Of a DNA stretch of 61,339 nucleotides, positions 53,577 to 61,339 are shown in pieces. A program made the position numbers and the translations under genes. Where the stretch lies: the NCBI GenBank assembly GCA_017444735.1, contig JAFSWB010000001.1:1-61339 (forward strand), given 5' to 3'. Under the pieces are notes generated by a model. It was not told the DNA's origin, did not search any database, and saw only the letters and a list, made by a program, of their open reading frames with translations. Origin of the DNA: Clostridia bacterium. Its GTDB lineage: Bacteria; Bacillota; Clostridia; Oscillospirales; CAG-272. Position 1 is the first letter of the stretch, and each line of letters begins with the position of its first letter.

Positions 53577-55130
53577 ATGAAGGAACGGATCCGGCTCGTT
53601 CTTGACAGAACGGAAGGTGATTTTGCGATCCTCACCGACGAAGACGGACGGGTGTACGAGTGCCCGGCTTCGCTCCTGCCCGAAGGGACGGGGGAGGACG
53701 CTCATCTGCTCGCCGCCGTCCGGGTCGGCTCGGTCGTCTCGCTCACGGCGGACGGGCGCGCCGCGGCGACGGACAACAGGAAACGGCTTTTGAGCATTTT
53801 CGGCGAAAATGCAGTTAATAAAGATGAGAAAGGACCAATCGGAACTATGAAAACAAAGGCGGTCAGACTTCACTCCAGAATGGATCTGCGGCTCGAGGAG
53901 ATCGAGCTGCCCCCGATAAAGGACGACGAGATCCTCGCTTGCGTTATCTCGGACAGTATCTGCATGAGCTCGCACAAGGCGGCGGAGCAGGGCGCCGCGC
54001 ACAAGAGAGTCCCCGACGACGTCGAGGAGAACCCGGTCATCATCGGTCACGAGTTCTGCGGACGGATCGTCGAGGTGGGATCGAAGTGGGCCGATAAGTT
54101 CAAGCCGGGCGACAAGTTCGTGATCCAGCCCGCGCTCAACTACAAGGGCTCGCTCGCCGCGCCGGGATATTCCTACAAATACTGCGGAGGCGCCGCGGAG
54201 TACGTCGTGATCCCGCCTGAGGTCATGATCTGCGACTGTCTTCTCCCGTATTACGGCGACGCGTTCTTCTACGGCTCGCTTGCCGAACCGATGAGCTGCA
54301 TCGTCGGCGGATATCACGCGAACTATCACGTAAAGCCCGGCTCGTATCACCACGAGATGGGTATCGTAAAGGGCGGCCGCGCCGCGATCCTCGCGGGAGC
54401 GGGACCGATGGGGCTCGGAGCCGCCGATTACGCCGTCCACTGCGACAGAGCGCCGTCTCTGCTCGTCGTGACCGACATTGACGACGCGCGTCTGAAACGC
54501 GCCTCGGAGATCGTCACGGTAGAGGAAGCCGCCCGCTGCGGAGTCGACCTCCGCTACGTCAACACCGGATCGACCGACGATCCCGTCGGCCTTCTGCGCG
54601 GGATGACGGACGGAGAGGGCTTCAACGACGTGTTCGTCTACGCGCCGGTCAAGCCGGTCGTCGAGACGGGCGACGCGATCCTCGCGCGCGACGGGTGCCT
54701 GAACTTCTTCGCGGGGCCGACCGATCCCGCGTTCTCCGCGATGTTCAACTTCTACAACGTCCACTACGGCTCGACGCACATCGTCGGAACGAGCGGCGGC
54801 AACACGGACGATATGAGAGAATCGATCTCGATGATGGAAAAGGGTCTTATCAATCCCGCCGGGATGATAACCCATATCGGAGGGCTCAACGCGTACGCCG
54901 ACACGGTCATAGATCTGCCGAACATCAAGGGCGCGAAGAAGCTCATCTACACTCACGCGACGCTTCCTCTGACCGCCATCGCCGACTTCGGCAAGAGGGC
55001 GGAGGAGCTCGCGGGCACGCCCGAGGGCGCGCTTTTCTCCGACCTCGACGCGATCTGCTCGGCTCACGGCGGCCTCTGGTGTCTCGAGGCGGAGCAGCGT
55101 CTTCTCCGCGATACCGCGATCGGCGGATGA
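53577..55130 (+). CDS. DUF3006 domain fused to a zinc-dependent alcohol dehydrogenase (L-sorbose-1-phosphate reductase-like)
   Basis: 517 residues. 1-75 is a DUF3006 domain (RLVLDRTEGDFAILTDEDGR, then LPEGTGEDAHLLAAVRVGSVV). From about 91 (MKTKAVRLHSRMDLRLEEIE) a full medium-chain dehydrogenase follows: GHEFCGRIVEVG (zinc His/Glu), KFVIQPALNYKGS, ILAGAGPMGLGAADYA (NAD binding). The linker carries a possible internal start, with GAAAGGA 12 bases before that Met codon, so two proteins may be made from one frame. The frame is unbroken. It follows trpS by 6 bases. Confidence 0.8.
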   Translation: MKERIRLVLDRTEGDFAILTDEDGRVYECPASLLPEGTGEDAHLLAAVRVGSVVSLTADGRAAATDNRKRLLSIFGENAVNKDEKGPIGTMKTKAVRLHSRMDLRLEEIELPPIKDDEILACVISDSICMSSHKAAEQGAAHKRVPDDVEENPVIIGHEFCGRIVEVGSKWADKFKPGDKFVIQPALNYKGSLAAPGYSYKYCGGAAEYVVIPPEVMICDCLLPYYGDAFFYGSLAEPMSCIVGGYHANYHVKPGSYHHEMGIVKGGRAAILAGAGPMGLGAADYAVHCDRAPSLLVVTDIDDARLKRASEIVTVEEAARCGVDLRYVNTGSTDDPVGLLRGMTDGEGFNDVFVYAPVKPVVETGDAILARDGCLNFFAGPTDPAFSAMFNFYNVHYGSTHIVGTSGGNTDDMRESISMMEKGLINPAGMITHIGGLNAYADTVIDLPNIKGAKKLIYTHATLPLTAIADFGKRAEELAGTPEGALFSDLDAICSAHGGLWCLEAEQRLLRDTAIGG

Positions 55131-55179
55131 CGCCGTAAAGGCGCCGCGTCGCGCGGGTACGGAAAAAAATACAAAACAA

Positions 55180-55212
55180 ACGGGAGCGTGGTTGACACGC
55201 CCCGTTTTTTTG
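55180..55212 (+). terminator. Intrinsic terminator after the dehydrogenase gene
   Basis: ACGGGAGCGTG / CACGCCCCGT stem with one irregularity, loop GTTGA, then TTTTTTT. Confidence 0.8.
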
Positions 55213-55250
55213 TGAAAACGTATAAAAAGTTCATTTTCGTGAAATAATGA

Positions 55251-55279
55251 TTGTAAAAGCGAACGCGCTGTGATATAAT
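55251..55279 (+). promoter_or_regulatory. Promoter of the HTH-glycosyltransferase-acyltransferase operon
   Basis: TTGTAA (55251-55256), 17 bp, TATAAT (55274-55279). Confidence 0.7.
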
Positions 55280-55320
55280 TTCCGCAGGATCAAAAAGAAC
55301 GGTTCTTACGGAGGAACGCC

Positions 55321-55533
55321 ATGAAAATCAGGTGCGGAGTATCGTACAACAAGCTCTGGAAGATACTTATCGACAGAAAACTCAAGAAAAAGGACTTGAG
55401 AGAGGCGACTCATCTCTCCCCGTCCGTGATCGCGAAAATGGGAAGAGACGAGCCCGTCAATCTCGAGACGCTCGCCCTTATCTGCCGCTTTCTGAAATGT
55501 CAGATCGGCGATATCGTTGAAATAAAAGCCTGA
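55321..55533 (+). CDS. XRE-type helix-turn-helix regulator (YozG-like)
   Basis: 70 residues: one Cro/CI-type HTH (KLWKILIDRKLKKKDLREAT, then LSPSVIAKMGRDEPVNLETL) with the ending LKCQIGDIVEI typical of small Firmicutes regulators. SD ACGGAGG is present. It is the first gene of the operon, 23 bases before the glycosyltransferase, so it probably controls itself and that pair. Confidence 0.88.
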   Translation: MKIRCGVSYNKLWKILIDRKLKKKDLREATHLSPSVIAKMGRDEPVNLETLALICRFLKCQIGDIVEIKA

Positions 55534-55556
55534 CTTCATTCGGAAAGGACAGCATT

Positions 55557-56693
55557 ATGGTAATAGTTGTATCGTGCGACGTGCTGGGTCAGAAGAACAA
55601 CGGAACGACCCTCGCGGCGTACAACCTGATCGACTCTCTCAAAGCGGCGGGACACGAGGTCCGCGTCGTCTGCTCCGACCCGGAGCGGCGGGGCGAGGAC
55701 GGGTTTTATATAGTGAAGCGCCTCCGCGTCGGAATATTCAAGGGATATCTTGAAAAGAACGGCGTCGCTCTGTCGTGGCCGGACCGCGCCGTTGTCGGAC
55801 GCGCTCTTGACGGCGCCGACGCCGTCCACGTGATGACGCCTTTCCCGCTCGGCAACTACACCGCCCGCGAGGCGGTCCGGCGCGGGATCCCGCTGACGGC
55901 GGGATTCCATTGTCAGGCGGAGAACTTCACCTCGCATTTCTTCATGAAGAACTTCAAGCCGGCAAATCTCGCGGTATACAGGATCTTCTATAAAAAGCTG
56001 TACCGCAAGGTCGGGACGGTCCACTATCCGACCGAGTTCATAAAGGACGTTTTCGAGAAATACGGCGGTCCGACGAACGGACGCGTCATCTCGAACGGCG
56101 TCGGCTCCGAGTTCACTCCCGGGGAGTCCGGGAGGGAGGACGACGGCGAATTCCGCATACTCTTCACGGGCAGATACAGCCGCGAAAAGAGTCACGAGGT
56201 CCTGATCGACGCGGTGAGAAAAAGCAAGTACCGCGACAGGATACGCCTCGTTTTCGCCGGCGACGGGCCGCTCCGCGACAAGCTGAAAAAGCGGTCGGCG
56301 GATCTGCCGCTCAAACCGGTGTTCAGATTCTTCGGAAGGGAAGAGCTTATCGGCGTCATCAGGAGCGCCGACCTTTACGTCCACCCCGCGGAGATAGAGA
56401 TCGAGGCGATCTCGTGCCTCGAGGCGATCGCCTGCGGAGCCGTCCCCGTCATCTCCGACTCGGAGCGGAGCGCGACGAGGTATTTCGCCCTCGACGAGAT
56501 GAACCTCTTCAGAAACGGCGACAGCGCGTCTCTCGCCTCTCGCATCGACTGGTGGCTCGATCACCCGGAGGAGAAGAAAAAGAGAAGCGAGGAATACGCC
56601 GGGTACGCGCACGAGTTCAACTTCGACGCGTGTATGAAAAAAATGGAGGAAATGATAAAGGAGAACGCCGCGGCGTCGACACGCGTGAGCTGA
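55557..56693 (+). CDS. Glycosyltransferase family 4, probably lipid glycosyltransferase
   Basis: 378 residues, GT-B fold. N-terminal NNGTTLAAYNLIDSLKAAGHEV, middle ISNGVGSEFTPG and LFTGRYSREKSHEVLI, C-terminal HPAEIEIEAISCLEAIACG (nucleotide-sugar Glu pair E-x7-E). It most resembles diacylglycerol glucosyltransferases that make the glycolipid anchor of lipoteichoic acid. Acceptor not proven. Confidence 0.85.
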   Translation: MVIVVSCDVLGQKNNGTTLAAYNLIDSLKAAGHEVRVVCSDPERRGEDGFYIVKRLRVGIFKGYLEKNGVALSWPDRAVVGRALDGADAVHVMTPFPLGNYTAREAVRRGIPLTAGFHCQAENFTSHFFMKNFKPANLAVYRIFYKKLYRKVGTVHYPTEFIKDVFEKYGGPTNGRVISNGVGSEFTPGESGREDDGEFRILFTGRYSREKSHEVLIDAVRKSKYRDRIRLVFAGDGPLRDKLKKRSADLPLKPVFRFFGREELIGVIRSADLYVHPAEIEIEAISCLEAIACGAVPVISDSERSATRYFALDEMNLFRNGDSASLASRIDWWLDHPEEKKKRSEEYAGYAHEFNFDACMKKMEEMIKENAAASTRVS

Positions 56694-56698
56694 CTGAT

Positions 56699-57484
56699 AT
56701 GAAAAAGACCGAAAAAGCGACCGTGCGGTTTACCGACGAGAAAAACGACGACTTTGCGGGAAACAACATAAAAGCGGAGCCGATCGGACCGGATTTCAAG
56801 TACGTCCGGCGCGGCTTCCTCTGGCGCGCGGCGGAGTTTTTTATGTACCGGATCGTCGCGACCCCGCTCGTTTTCCTGATGGGGAAGCTCCTCTACGGAT
56901 TGAGGATAAAGAACAGAAGGGCGCTCCGCCGGATCAGGGGGACGGGTTATTTCCTCTACGGCAATCACACGCAGAATATGATGGACGCGTACACTCCGTC
57001 GCTCTCCGCGTTCCCGAAGCACGTCCATATCGTGACGAGCCCGGAGGCGGTGTCGATCAAAGGCATCCGCGCGCTTGTCTCCATGCTCGGCGGGATCCCG
57101 GTCCCGGACGGAGTAAAGGGGATATCGCCGTTCCGCTCCGCGATCGAGGAGCGGATAAAAGAGGGTCGGGTCGTCGCGGTCTATCCCGAGGGGCATATAT
57201 GGCCGTGGTACAATAAAATCAGAGATTTTTCCGACGTCTCGTTCGATTACCCCGTGACGCTCGGCGTCCCGTGCGTCGCGTTCGTGACTACGTTCAGAAA
57301 AAGGAAGATCATAAAGAACGGTCACCCCTATCTGACCGTCACGCTGTCCGACCCGTTTTATCCGGACTCCGGCGTCCCGAGGGCGGAGGCGCGGCGGGAC
57401 CTCCGCGACCGCGTTCACGCGTTTATGACGGACGTCGCCTCCGACCCGGACAATTACGAATTCATCAAATACGAAAAAGCTTAG
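56699..57484 (+). CDS. 1-acyl-sn-glycerol-3-phosphate acyltransferase (PlsC) family
   Basis: 261 residues. Acyltransferase motif I is the variant NHTQNMMD (His followed by Asp six residues later, one more than the usual HX4D). Motif III is YPEGHIWPW. One membrane helix lies near 50-70. Likely acylates a lipid in the same pathway as the glycosyltransferase 5 bases upstream. Ends with TAG, one of only three terminal TAGs in the window. Confidence 0.8.
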   Translation: MKKTEKATVRFTDEKNDDFAGNNIKAEPIGPDFKYVRRGFLWRAAEFFMYRIVATPLVFLMGKLLYGLRIKNRRALRRIRGTGYFLYGNHTQNMMDAYTPSLSAFPKHVHIVTSPEAVSIKGIRALVSMLGGIPVPDGVKGISPFRSAIEERIKEGRVVAVYPEGHIWPWYNKIRDFSDVSFDYPVTLGVPCVAFVTTFRKRKIIKNGHPYLTVTLSDPFYPDSGVPRAEARRDLRDRVHAFMTDVASDPDNYEFIKYEKA

Positions 57485-57492
57485 CGCGCTTT

Positions 57493-58284
57493 TTATCCCA
57501 GCATTACGTCAAGAAGCATCATCAGGGCGAATCCCGAGACGATCCCCATCGTGGCGAGATACGGGTTGCTGCTCTGATTTCTCTGGCACTCCGGGATCAG
57601 CTCGTGAACGGCGACGAGGATCATCGCCCCCGCGGCGAACGAGAGGATGAACGGCAGCGCCCGTTCCGCGCCCGTGACAAGGATCGCCCCGGCGACGCCC
57701 GCCGCCGGCTCGACGAGACCGGACGCCTGACCGACGAGGAAGCTCTTCCACCGCGAGTAGCCCTCCCTTCTCAGAGGGACGGATACCGCCGCGCCCTCGG
57801 GAAAATTCTGTAAAGCGATCCCGACGGCGACCGTTACCGCCCCCATCACCGCCTCCGGGGGCGTTCCCGCTCTGCCGAGAGCGCCGAAAGCGACTCCGAC
57901 GGCGAGTCCCTCCGGGATATTGTGCACGGTGATAGATAGCACGAGCATTATGACCCTTCCGGGGGTCTTTTCTTTTTCTCCCGTCGCCGCTCTGGCGCGC
58001 GTCACCGCCTTGTCCGTCGCCCAGATAAAGACGGCGCCGAGAACAAACCCCGCCGTTACGACGAGATACGGGGGAACGGTCCCCGCTTCCTCCGCGCGCC
58101 GCGCGGCGGGCTCGAGAAGCGACCAGAAGCTCGCCGCGATCATCACGCCGGATGCGAAACCGAGCAGGACGTTCATCACCCTTCTGTCCGGTTCCCTGAA
58201 TATCAAAACCGTCGCCGACCCGAGAGCGGTCACCGCCCACGTTCCGAGCGTGGCGACGAGCGCGTATAATACAAGATGATCCAT
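57493..58284 (-). CDS. ZIP family metal transporter
   Basis: 263 residues, eight transmembrane helices. TM4 VHNIPEGLAVGVAFG and TM5 ALQNFPEGAAVS carry the HNxPEG metal site; LVEPAAGVAGA and VAVHELIPE follow. Imports Zn2+ or other divalent cations into the cytosol. Convergent with the acyltransferase gene; a weak AAAAGC/GCTTTT hairpin at about 57473-57494 may separate them. Confidence 0.9.
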   Translation of the reverse strand: MDHLVLYALVATLGTWAVTALGSATVLIFREPDRRVMNVLLGFASGVMIAASFWSLLEPAARRAEEAGTVPPYLVVTAGFVLGAVFIWATDKAVTRARAATGEKEKTPGRVIMLVLSITVHNIPEGLAVGVAFGALGRAGTPPEAVMGAVTVAVGIALQNFPEGAAVSVPLRREGYSRWKSFLVGQASGLVEPAAGVAGAILVTGAERALPFILSFAAGAMILVAVHELIPECQRNQSSNPYLATMGIVSGFALMMLLDVMLG

Positions 58285-58391
58285 TTTTACCTCCCGATCA
58301 CAGTATATTAAAGGGAGGACGCGTCTGTGCCGGAACGGTCTGACGCTGGGCGGAGGGCGAGAAGCGAGGAGTGAGAGGTAAGAGTTGAGAG

Positions 58392-58420
58392 TTGATTTTT
58401 TCGACGTTCTGTGATAAAAT
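58392..58420 (+). promoter_or_regulatory. Promoter of the sulfatase gene
   Basis: TTGATT (58392-58397), 17 bp, TAAAAT (58415-58420). Upstream (58350-58391) is a purine-rich GAG/GTGAG imperfect repeat. Confidence 0.6.
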
Positions 58421-58475
58421 ATTCTTTACTAATTGATAAATCGACCTGATCGGTTGACCGGAAGGAGGGATCGTC

Positions 58476-61115
58476 ATGAGCGGCGCTTCGTCAGCGGTCG
58501 GCAAAAGGCCCCGTTTTCTGAGGGGCGAGCGCGGCGTTGTGAGAACGTGGCTGATCGAGACGGTCCTTATCGTTTTCTCCGCCGTTTACACCGAGGTCTG
58601 CCTTCATTTTCTCATCTTCGGACGGGCCGACGACAGGATCTGGTTCCCCGTGTTCTTCGGGCTCATCGTCGGGACGCTCGAGGCGGCGATCGCCTCTTTT
58701 ATTCCTAAGATCCCGAGGAGGATCTTTATCGGCGCCGCGGTGTCGCTCGGCACGTTCCTCTCCGAGATCCAGCTTGTATATCAGTCGATTTTCGGGAACC
58801 TGATGCCTCTCAACCTCGTCAGGATGGGCGGCGGCGCGTTAGCGAACTTCGCCGGACAGACTTTTTACGCGATCGGCCGCAATCTTCACAGGATCCTCCT
58901 TTTGGCGCTTCCCGTTTTTGCCGTCGTCGCGGTCTTCGTCCTTTTGAGAAAAAGCCGCCGCGAACCCGCTTTCGCCCGTGAGAAGATCATCGGCGTCGCG
59001 GCGTTTTCGGCGTCCGTTATCCTCACCGTTTCGGCGCTCCTGTCCGGCGGCGACGGTCCGTCGTCTGCTTACAGGGTGTTCTCCTCGTCCGGCGTCTCGA
59101 CCGACACGAGCTATAAGACGGTCGGAATGACGGCGACGACGATTCAGGAGATCAGATATATGCTGTTCGGAAAGGACGACGACCTTCCCGATCTGATCGT
59201 AATCGACCGCGGCGGTGACGGTGACGGCGATATAACATACTCGTCGGACGAATACAACGTAGACGACCGGATCGACTTCCGCGCGCTCGCGGCGAGCTGC
59301 GGCGCGGGTCAGAGCGATCTTTACAAGCTCGACCGGTATATGGAGAGCGCCGTTCCGACAAAGAAGAACGAGTACACCGGAGTTTTCGAGGGGTATAACG
59401 TCATAACGTTCTGCGCCGAGTCGTATTCTCCGTATTTCCTGTCGGAGGAGCTGACGCCGACCCTCTGGGAGATGACTCACAACGGGTTCGTTTTCAACAA
59501 CTATTACGGCACCTTCCAGTCGGTCACGACGAACGGCGAATACACGATGTGCATGGGCCTTTATCCCGATATGACCCGCTCGAAAACGCTTTCGAGCTTT
59601 GACGTTTCGATCGGTCACTATCTCCCGTACGCGCTCGGAAACGCGCTCGGAGAAAAGGGATATCTCACTCTCGCTTATCACAACTATCTCGGCGACTTCT
59701 ACAACAGAAACGCCACCCACCCGAATATGGGGTACGAATTCAAGGCGGTCGGGACCGGACTCGACGTCCCGCTGAGCTGGCCGGCGTCAGACGACGATAT
59801 GATAAAGGCGTCGGTCGGCGATTACGTGAACAACGGCCGTCCCTTCCACGTTTACTATATGACGTTCAGCGGTCACTACCAGTACGACTGGGAAAACGCC
59901 ATGAGCGCGAAGCACAGGAGCGAGACGAAGGACCTCCCGTATTCCGAGGAGGTCAAGGCGTTCGTCGCGTGCAATCTCGAAGTCGAGTACGCGATGAGGA
60001 CGCTCCTCTCCGAGCTGGAGCGGGCGGGAGTCGCGGACAGGACGCTGATCGTCCTGACGAACGACCACTATCCGTACGGTCTTTCCGAGGAACAGTACAG
60101 TGAGCTCGCGGGATTTCCCGTCGACGTGACGTTCGGGAAATACCGCAACGATTTCATCTGCTACGTTCCCGGAATGGAGCCGGTCGAGGTCGACGCGTAC
60201 TGCTCGACCGCCGATATTCTCCCGACCGTTCTCAATCTGCTCGGAGCGGACTACGATTCGCGTCTTCTCGCCGGCGTCGACGTATTGTCGGAGGGCGATC
60301 ATATCGCCGTCCTCTCGGATGAGAGCTTTATCGCCGACGGCTTCAGATACGACGCCGAGACGGGGAGCGTTATTCCGGACGATCCGGATTCGGAGCCGGA
60401 CGAGGCGACCGTCGACAGATTGCGCGCCGAGGTCTCGAACAGATTCGCTCTCTCGACCAGGATCCTGAACGGCAACTATTACGCGCACGTTTTCGGAAAA
60501 GAGACGGACGTCGCCGACGAAGCCGTCGTTTTCGAGGATATAACCGATATCTTCGTTCAGAACAACATCACGTTCCTTTATCGCCGCGGGTTCGTCGACG
60601 CGGTCGACAACAGGACGTTCGGCGTCGATGAGATCGCCGAGCTCGGCGAGCTTCTCGATATCGCCTACCGGATGGCGGGTTCGCCCTCGCCGGGCGTCCC
60701 CGTTCCCGAATGGTGCTCGTCGGAAAACACGGACAAATGGGATTCCGCCGTCGCGTGGGCGGCGGAAAACGGGATAATCAGAGAGAGCGATCCGGAGCTC
60801 GTCGCTCCCGACGGGCCGGTCAGCTCGCATCTTGTCGTCCTGGTCATTTACCGCGCCGCCGGAGTTCTCGGCGGCAACACGGAGAACTACAATCACGATG
60901 CGGTCGACTGGGCGATCGCGGAGAATCCCGAAGTCGATCCGGAGATACTTCGGGGAGTTGAGTTCTGTCTCGGAAATCTCGTTTACGTCGGGTACGACGG
61001 GACTCACAAGGGATTGTGGCGTCCGGATGAGGAGGAGAACACCTTCAACCGCCAGAGGATAGCGAACATCATGTTCAAGTTCTACACGGTCCTGATCGAA
61101 AAGACGGGAAAGTAA
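58476..61115 (+). CDS. LTA synthase-like sulfatase-family membrane protein with C-terminal SLH-like repeats
   Basis: 879 residues. Five transmembrane helices (about 25-190), then an extracytoplasmic alkaline-phosphatase/sulfatase domain (about 300-640): NVITFCAES (metal Glu), SVTTNGEYTMCMGLYPD (nucleophile Thr region), LIVLTNDHYPYG (metal Asp/His). Members transfer glycerol-phosphate or phosphoethanolamine to envelope polymers. The last 190 residues contain three SLH-like segments (FLYRRGFVDAVDNRTFG; WDSAVAWAAENGIIRESD; FNRQRIANIMFKFY). Fusion of an LTA-type synthase with SLH-like repeats is unusual. Start after AAGGAGG. Confidence 0.82.
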   Translation: MSGASSAVGKRPRFLRGERGVVRTWLIETVLIVFSAVYTEVCLHFLIFGRADDRIWFPVFFGLIVGTLEAAIASFIPKIPRRIFIGAAVSLGTFLSEIQLVYQSIFGNLMPLNLVRMGGGALANFAGQTFYAIGRNLHRILLLALPVFAVVAVFVLLRKSRREPAFAREKIIGVAAFSASVILTVSALLSGGDGPSSAYRVFSSSGVSTDTSYKTVGMTATTIQEIRYMLFGKDDDLPDLIVIDRGGDGDGDITYSSDEYNVDDRIDFRALAASCGAGQSDLYKLDRYMESAVPTKKNEYTGVFEGYNVITFCAESYSPYFLSEELTPTLWEMTHNGFVFNNYYGTFQSVTTNGEYTMCMGLYPDMTRSKTLSSFDVSIGHYLPYALGNALGEKGYLTLAYHNYLGDFYNRNATHPNMGYEFKAVGTGLDVPLSWPASDDDMIKASVGDYVNNGRPFHVYYMTFSGHYQYDWENAMSAKHRSETKDLPYSEEVKAFVACNLEVEYAMRTLLSELERAGVADRTLIVLTNDHYPYGLSEEQYSELAGFPVDVTFGKYRNDFICYVPGMEPVEVDAYCSTADILPTVLNLLGADYDSRLLAGVDVLSEGDHIAVLSDESFIADGFRYDAETGSVIPDDPDSEPDEATVDRLRAEVSNRFALSTRILNGNYYAHVFGKETDVADEAVVFEDITDIFVQNNITFLYRRGFVDAVDNRTFGVDEIAELGELLDIAYRMAGSPSPGVPVPEWCSSENTDKWDSAVAWAAENGIIRESDPELVAPDGPVSSHLVVLVIYRAAGVLGGNTENYNHDAVDWAIAENPEVDPEILRGVEFCLGNLVYVGYDGTHKGLWRPDEEENTFNRQRIANIMFKFYTVLIEKTGK

Positions 61116-61131
61116 AACGGCGACGGCGCGG

Positions 61132-61162
61132 GTTCGATTCCCGTATTCAATACCTACTGAAA
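61132..61162 (+). repeat. 31-bp direct repeat resembling a tRNA T-arm, copy 1
   Basis: Begins GGTTCGATTCCCG, like a tRNA T-loop and stem, and continues TATTCAATACCTACTGAA. Identical to 61309-61339. No tRNA body precedes it. Confidence 0.85.
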
Positions 61163-61188
61163 AAAGCGCCCCGGGGGCGCTCTTTTTC
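61160..61188 (+). terminator. Terminator after the sulfatase gene
   Basis: AAAAAAGCGCC / GGCGCTCTTTTT stem, poly-T end. 45 bases after the stop codon. Confidence 0.75.
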
Positions 61189-61263
61189 AGCAGGTGACGG
61201 GAATCATCGCAGTCGCGCGGGCTCGCTTTTCGACGTTTCGAAAAGCTCACGCTCCTTTGGTCG

Positions 61264-61310
61264 CCGGGGCGGGCAAACAGTCCACAGGACTGTTTGCTTA
61301 CGCGCCCCGG
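61264..61310. repeat. Long hairpin preceding the second T-arm-like repeat
   Basis: Inner stem GCAAACAGTCC / GGACTGTTTGC (61273-61283 / 61287-61297), 11 bp perfect with a 3-base loop. An outer stem CCGGGGCG / CGCCCCGG surrounds it. It is not followed by a U-run. Confidence 0.7.
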
Positions 61311-61339
61311 TTCGATTCCCGTATTCAATACCTACTGAA
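61309..61339 (+). repeat. 31-bp direct repeat resembling a tRNA T-arm, copy 2 (at window edge)
   Basis: Same 31 bases as 61132-61162, 177 bp further on. The repeat may extend beyond the window. Confidence 0.85.

Noticed and set aside
53073-55067. 664-codon minus-strand frame opposite trpS and the dehydrogenase
   Set aside because: Mirror of two well-supported plus-strand genes, no SD, and a composition of Arg/Val/Asp typical of shadow frames.
59787-61328. 513-codon minus-strand frame opposite the sulfatase gene
   Set aside because: Antisense shadow. Its start overlaps the T-arm-like repeat, which produces the familiar GNRTR-type artefact peptides.

Overview
The window reads as chromosome of an uncultured, GC-rich member of the Clostridia (Firmicutes), probably gut or rumen associated. 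This is inferred from strong AGGAGG ribosome binding sites, zinc-type S14/S4/L36 proteins, the unbroken S10-spc-alpha ribosomal superoperon with secY-adk-map-KOW-infA, a cohesin/dockerin protein of the cellulosome type and a lipoteichoic-acid-synthase-like sulfatase. I cannot place it to genus.

Layout. 1-800 looks like a decayed mobile region: an internally deleted heavy-metal P-type ATPase, a cluster of ATTAGCA motifs, an intact tRNA-Arg(CCT) and a second tRNA-Arg cut off just after its anticodon. 870-9800 is mostly minus strand: ApbE/NusG_II/Gx transporter, DUF4430 lipoprotein, TspO, TtcA, TrmD-RimM, an M15 peptidase and MnmM, with a plus-strand amidase and QueT transporter. 9813-14897 holds an ABC-F ATPase, a TPM-domain protein, TelA and a membrane protein. 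15153-31757 is the ribosomal superoperon, 31 genes on the plus strand. 31800-43900 contains GH27 alpha-galactosidase, ThrH, TypA, a 999-residue cohesin-repeat-dockerin protein, tRNA-Gln, a beta-helix protein, a zinc-ribbon protein, MgtE and Rpe. 44020-50253 has IspF-IspD, PepD, ACT-PFL, a uridine-kinase-like gene between two perfect 87-bp direct repeats, DUF1294 and RNase HI. 50350-61115 has DUF1846, an FNT-type channel, TrpRS, a DUF3006-dehydrogenase fusion, an HTH-glycosyltransferase-acyltransferase operon, a ZIP transporter and the sulfatase with SLH-like repeats.

How it fits together. The centre is translation machinery plus secretion (SecY), surrounded by tRNA/rRNA maturation (TrmD, RimM, TtcA, MnmM, QueT for queuosine precursors). 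The right third has an envelope theme: a lipid glycosyltransferase, an acyltransferase and an LTA-type synthase. The carbohydrate theme is GH27, a beta-helix protein and a scaffoldin-like protein.

The most striking observation is ribosomal protein L16 (rplP). Its 143 recognisable residues are interrupted by two in-frame UAG codons, both at positions that are Lys/Gln in relatives, while the rest of the protein is perfectly conserved. UAG also ends three other genes here, so simple genome-wide reassignment is not supported by this window. Sequencing error, suppression or readthrough all need testing.
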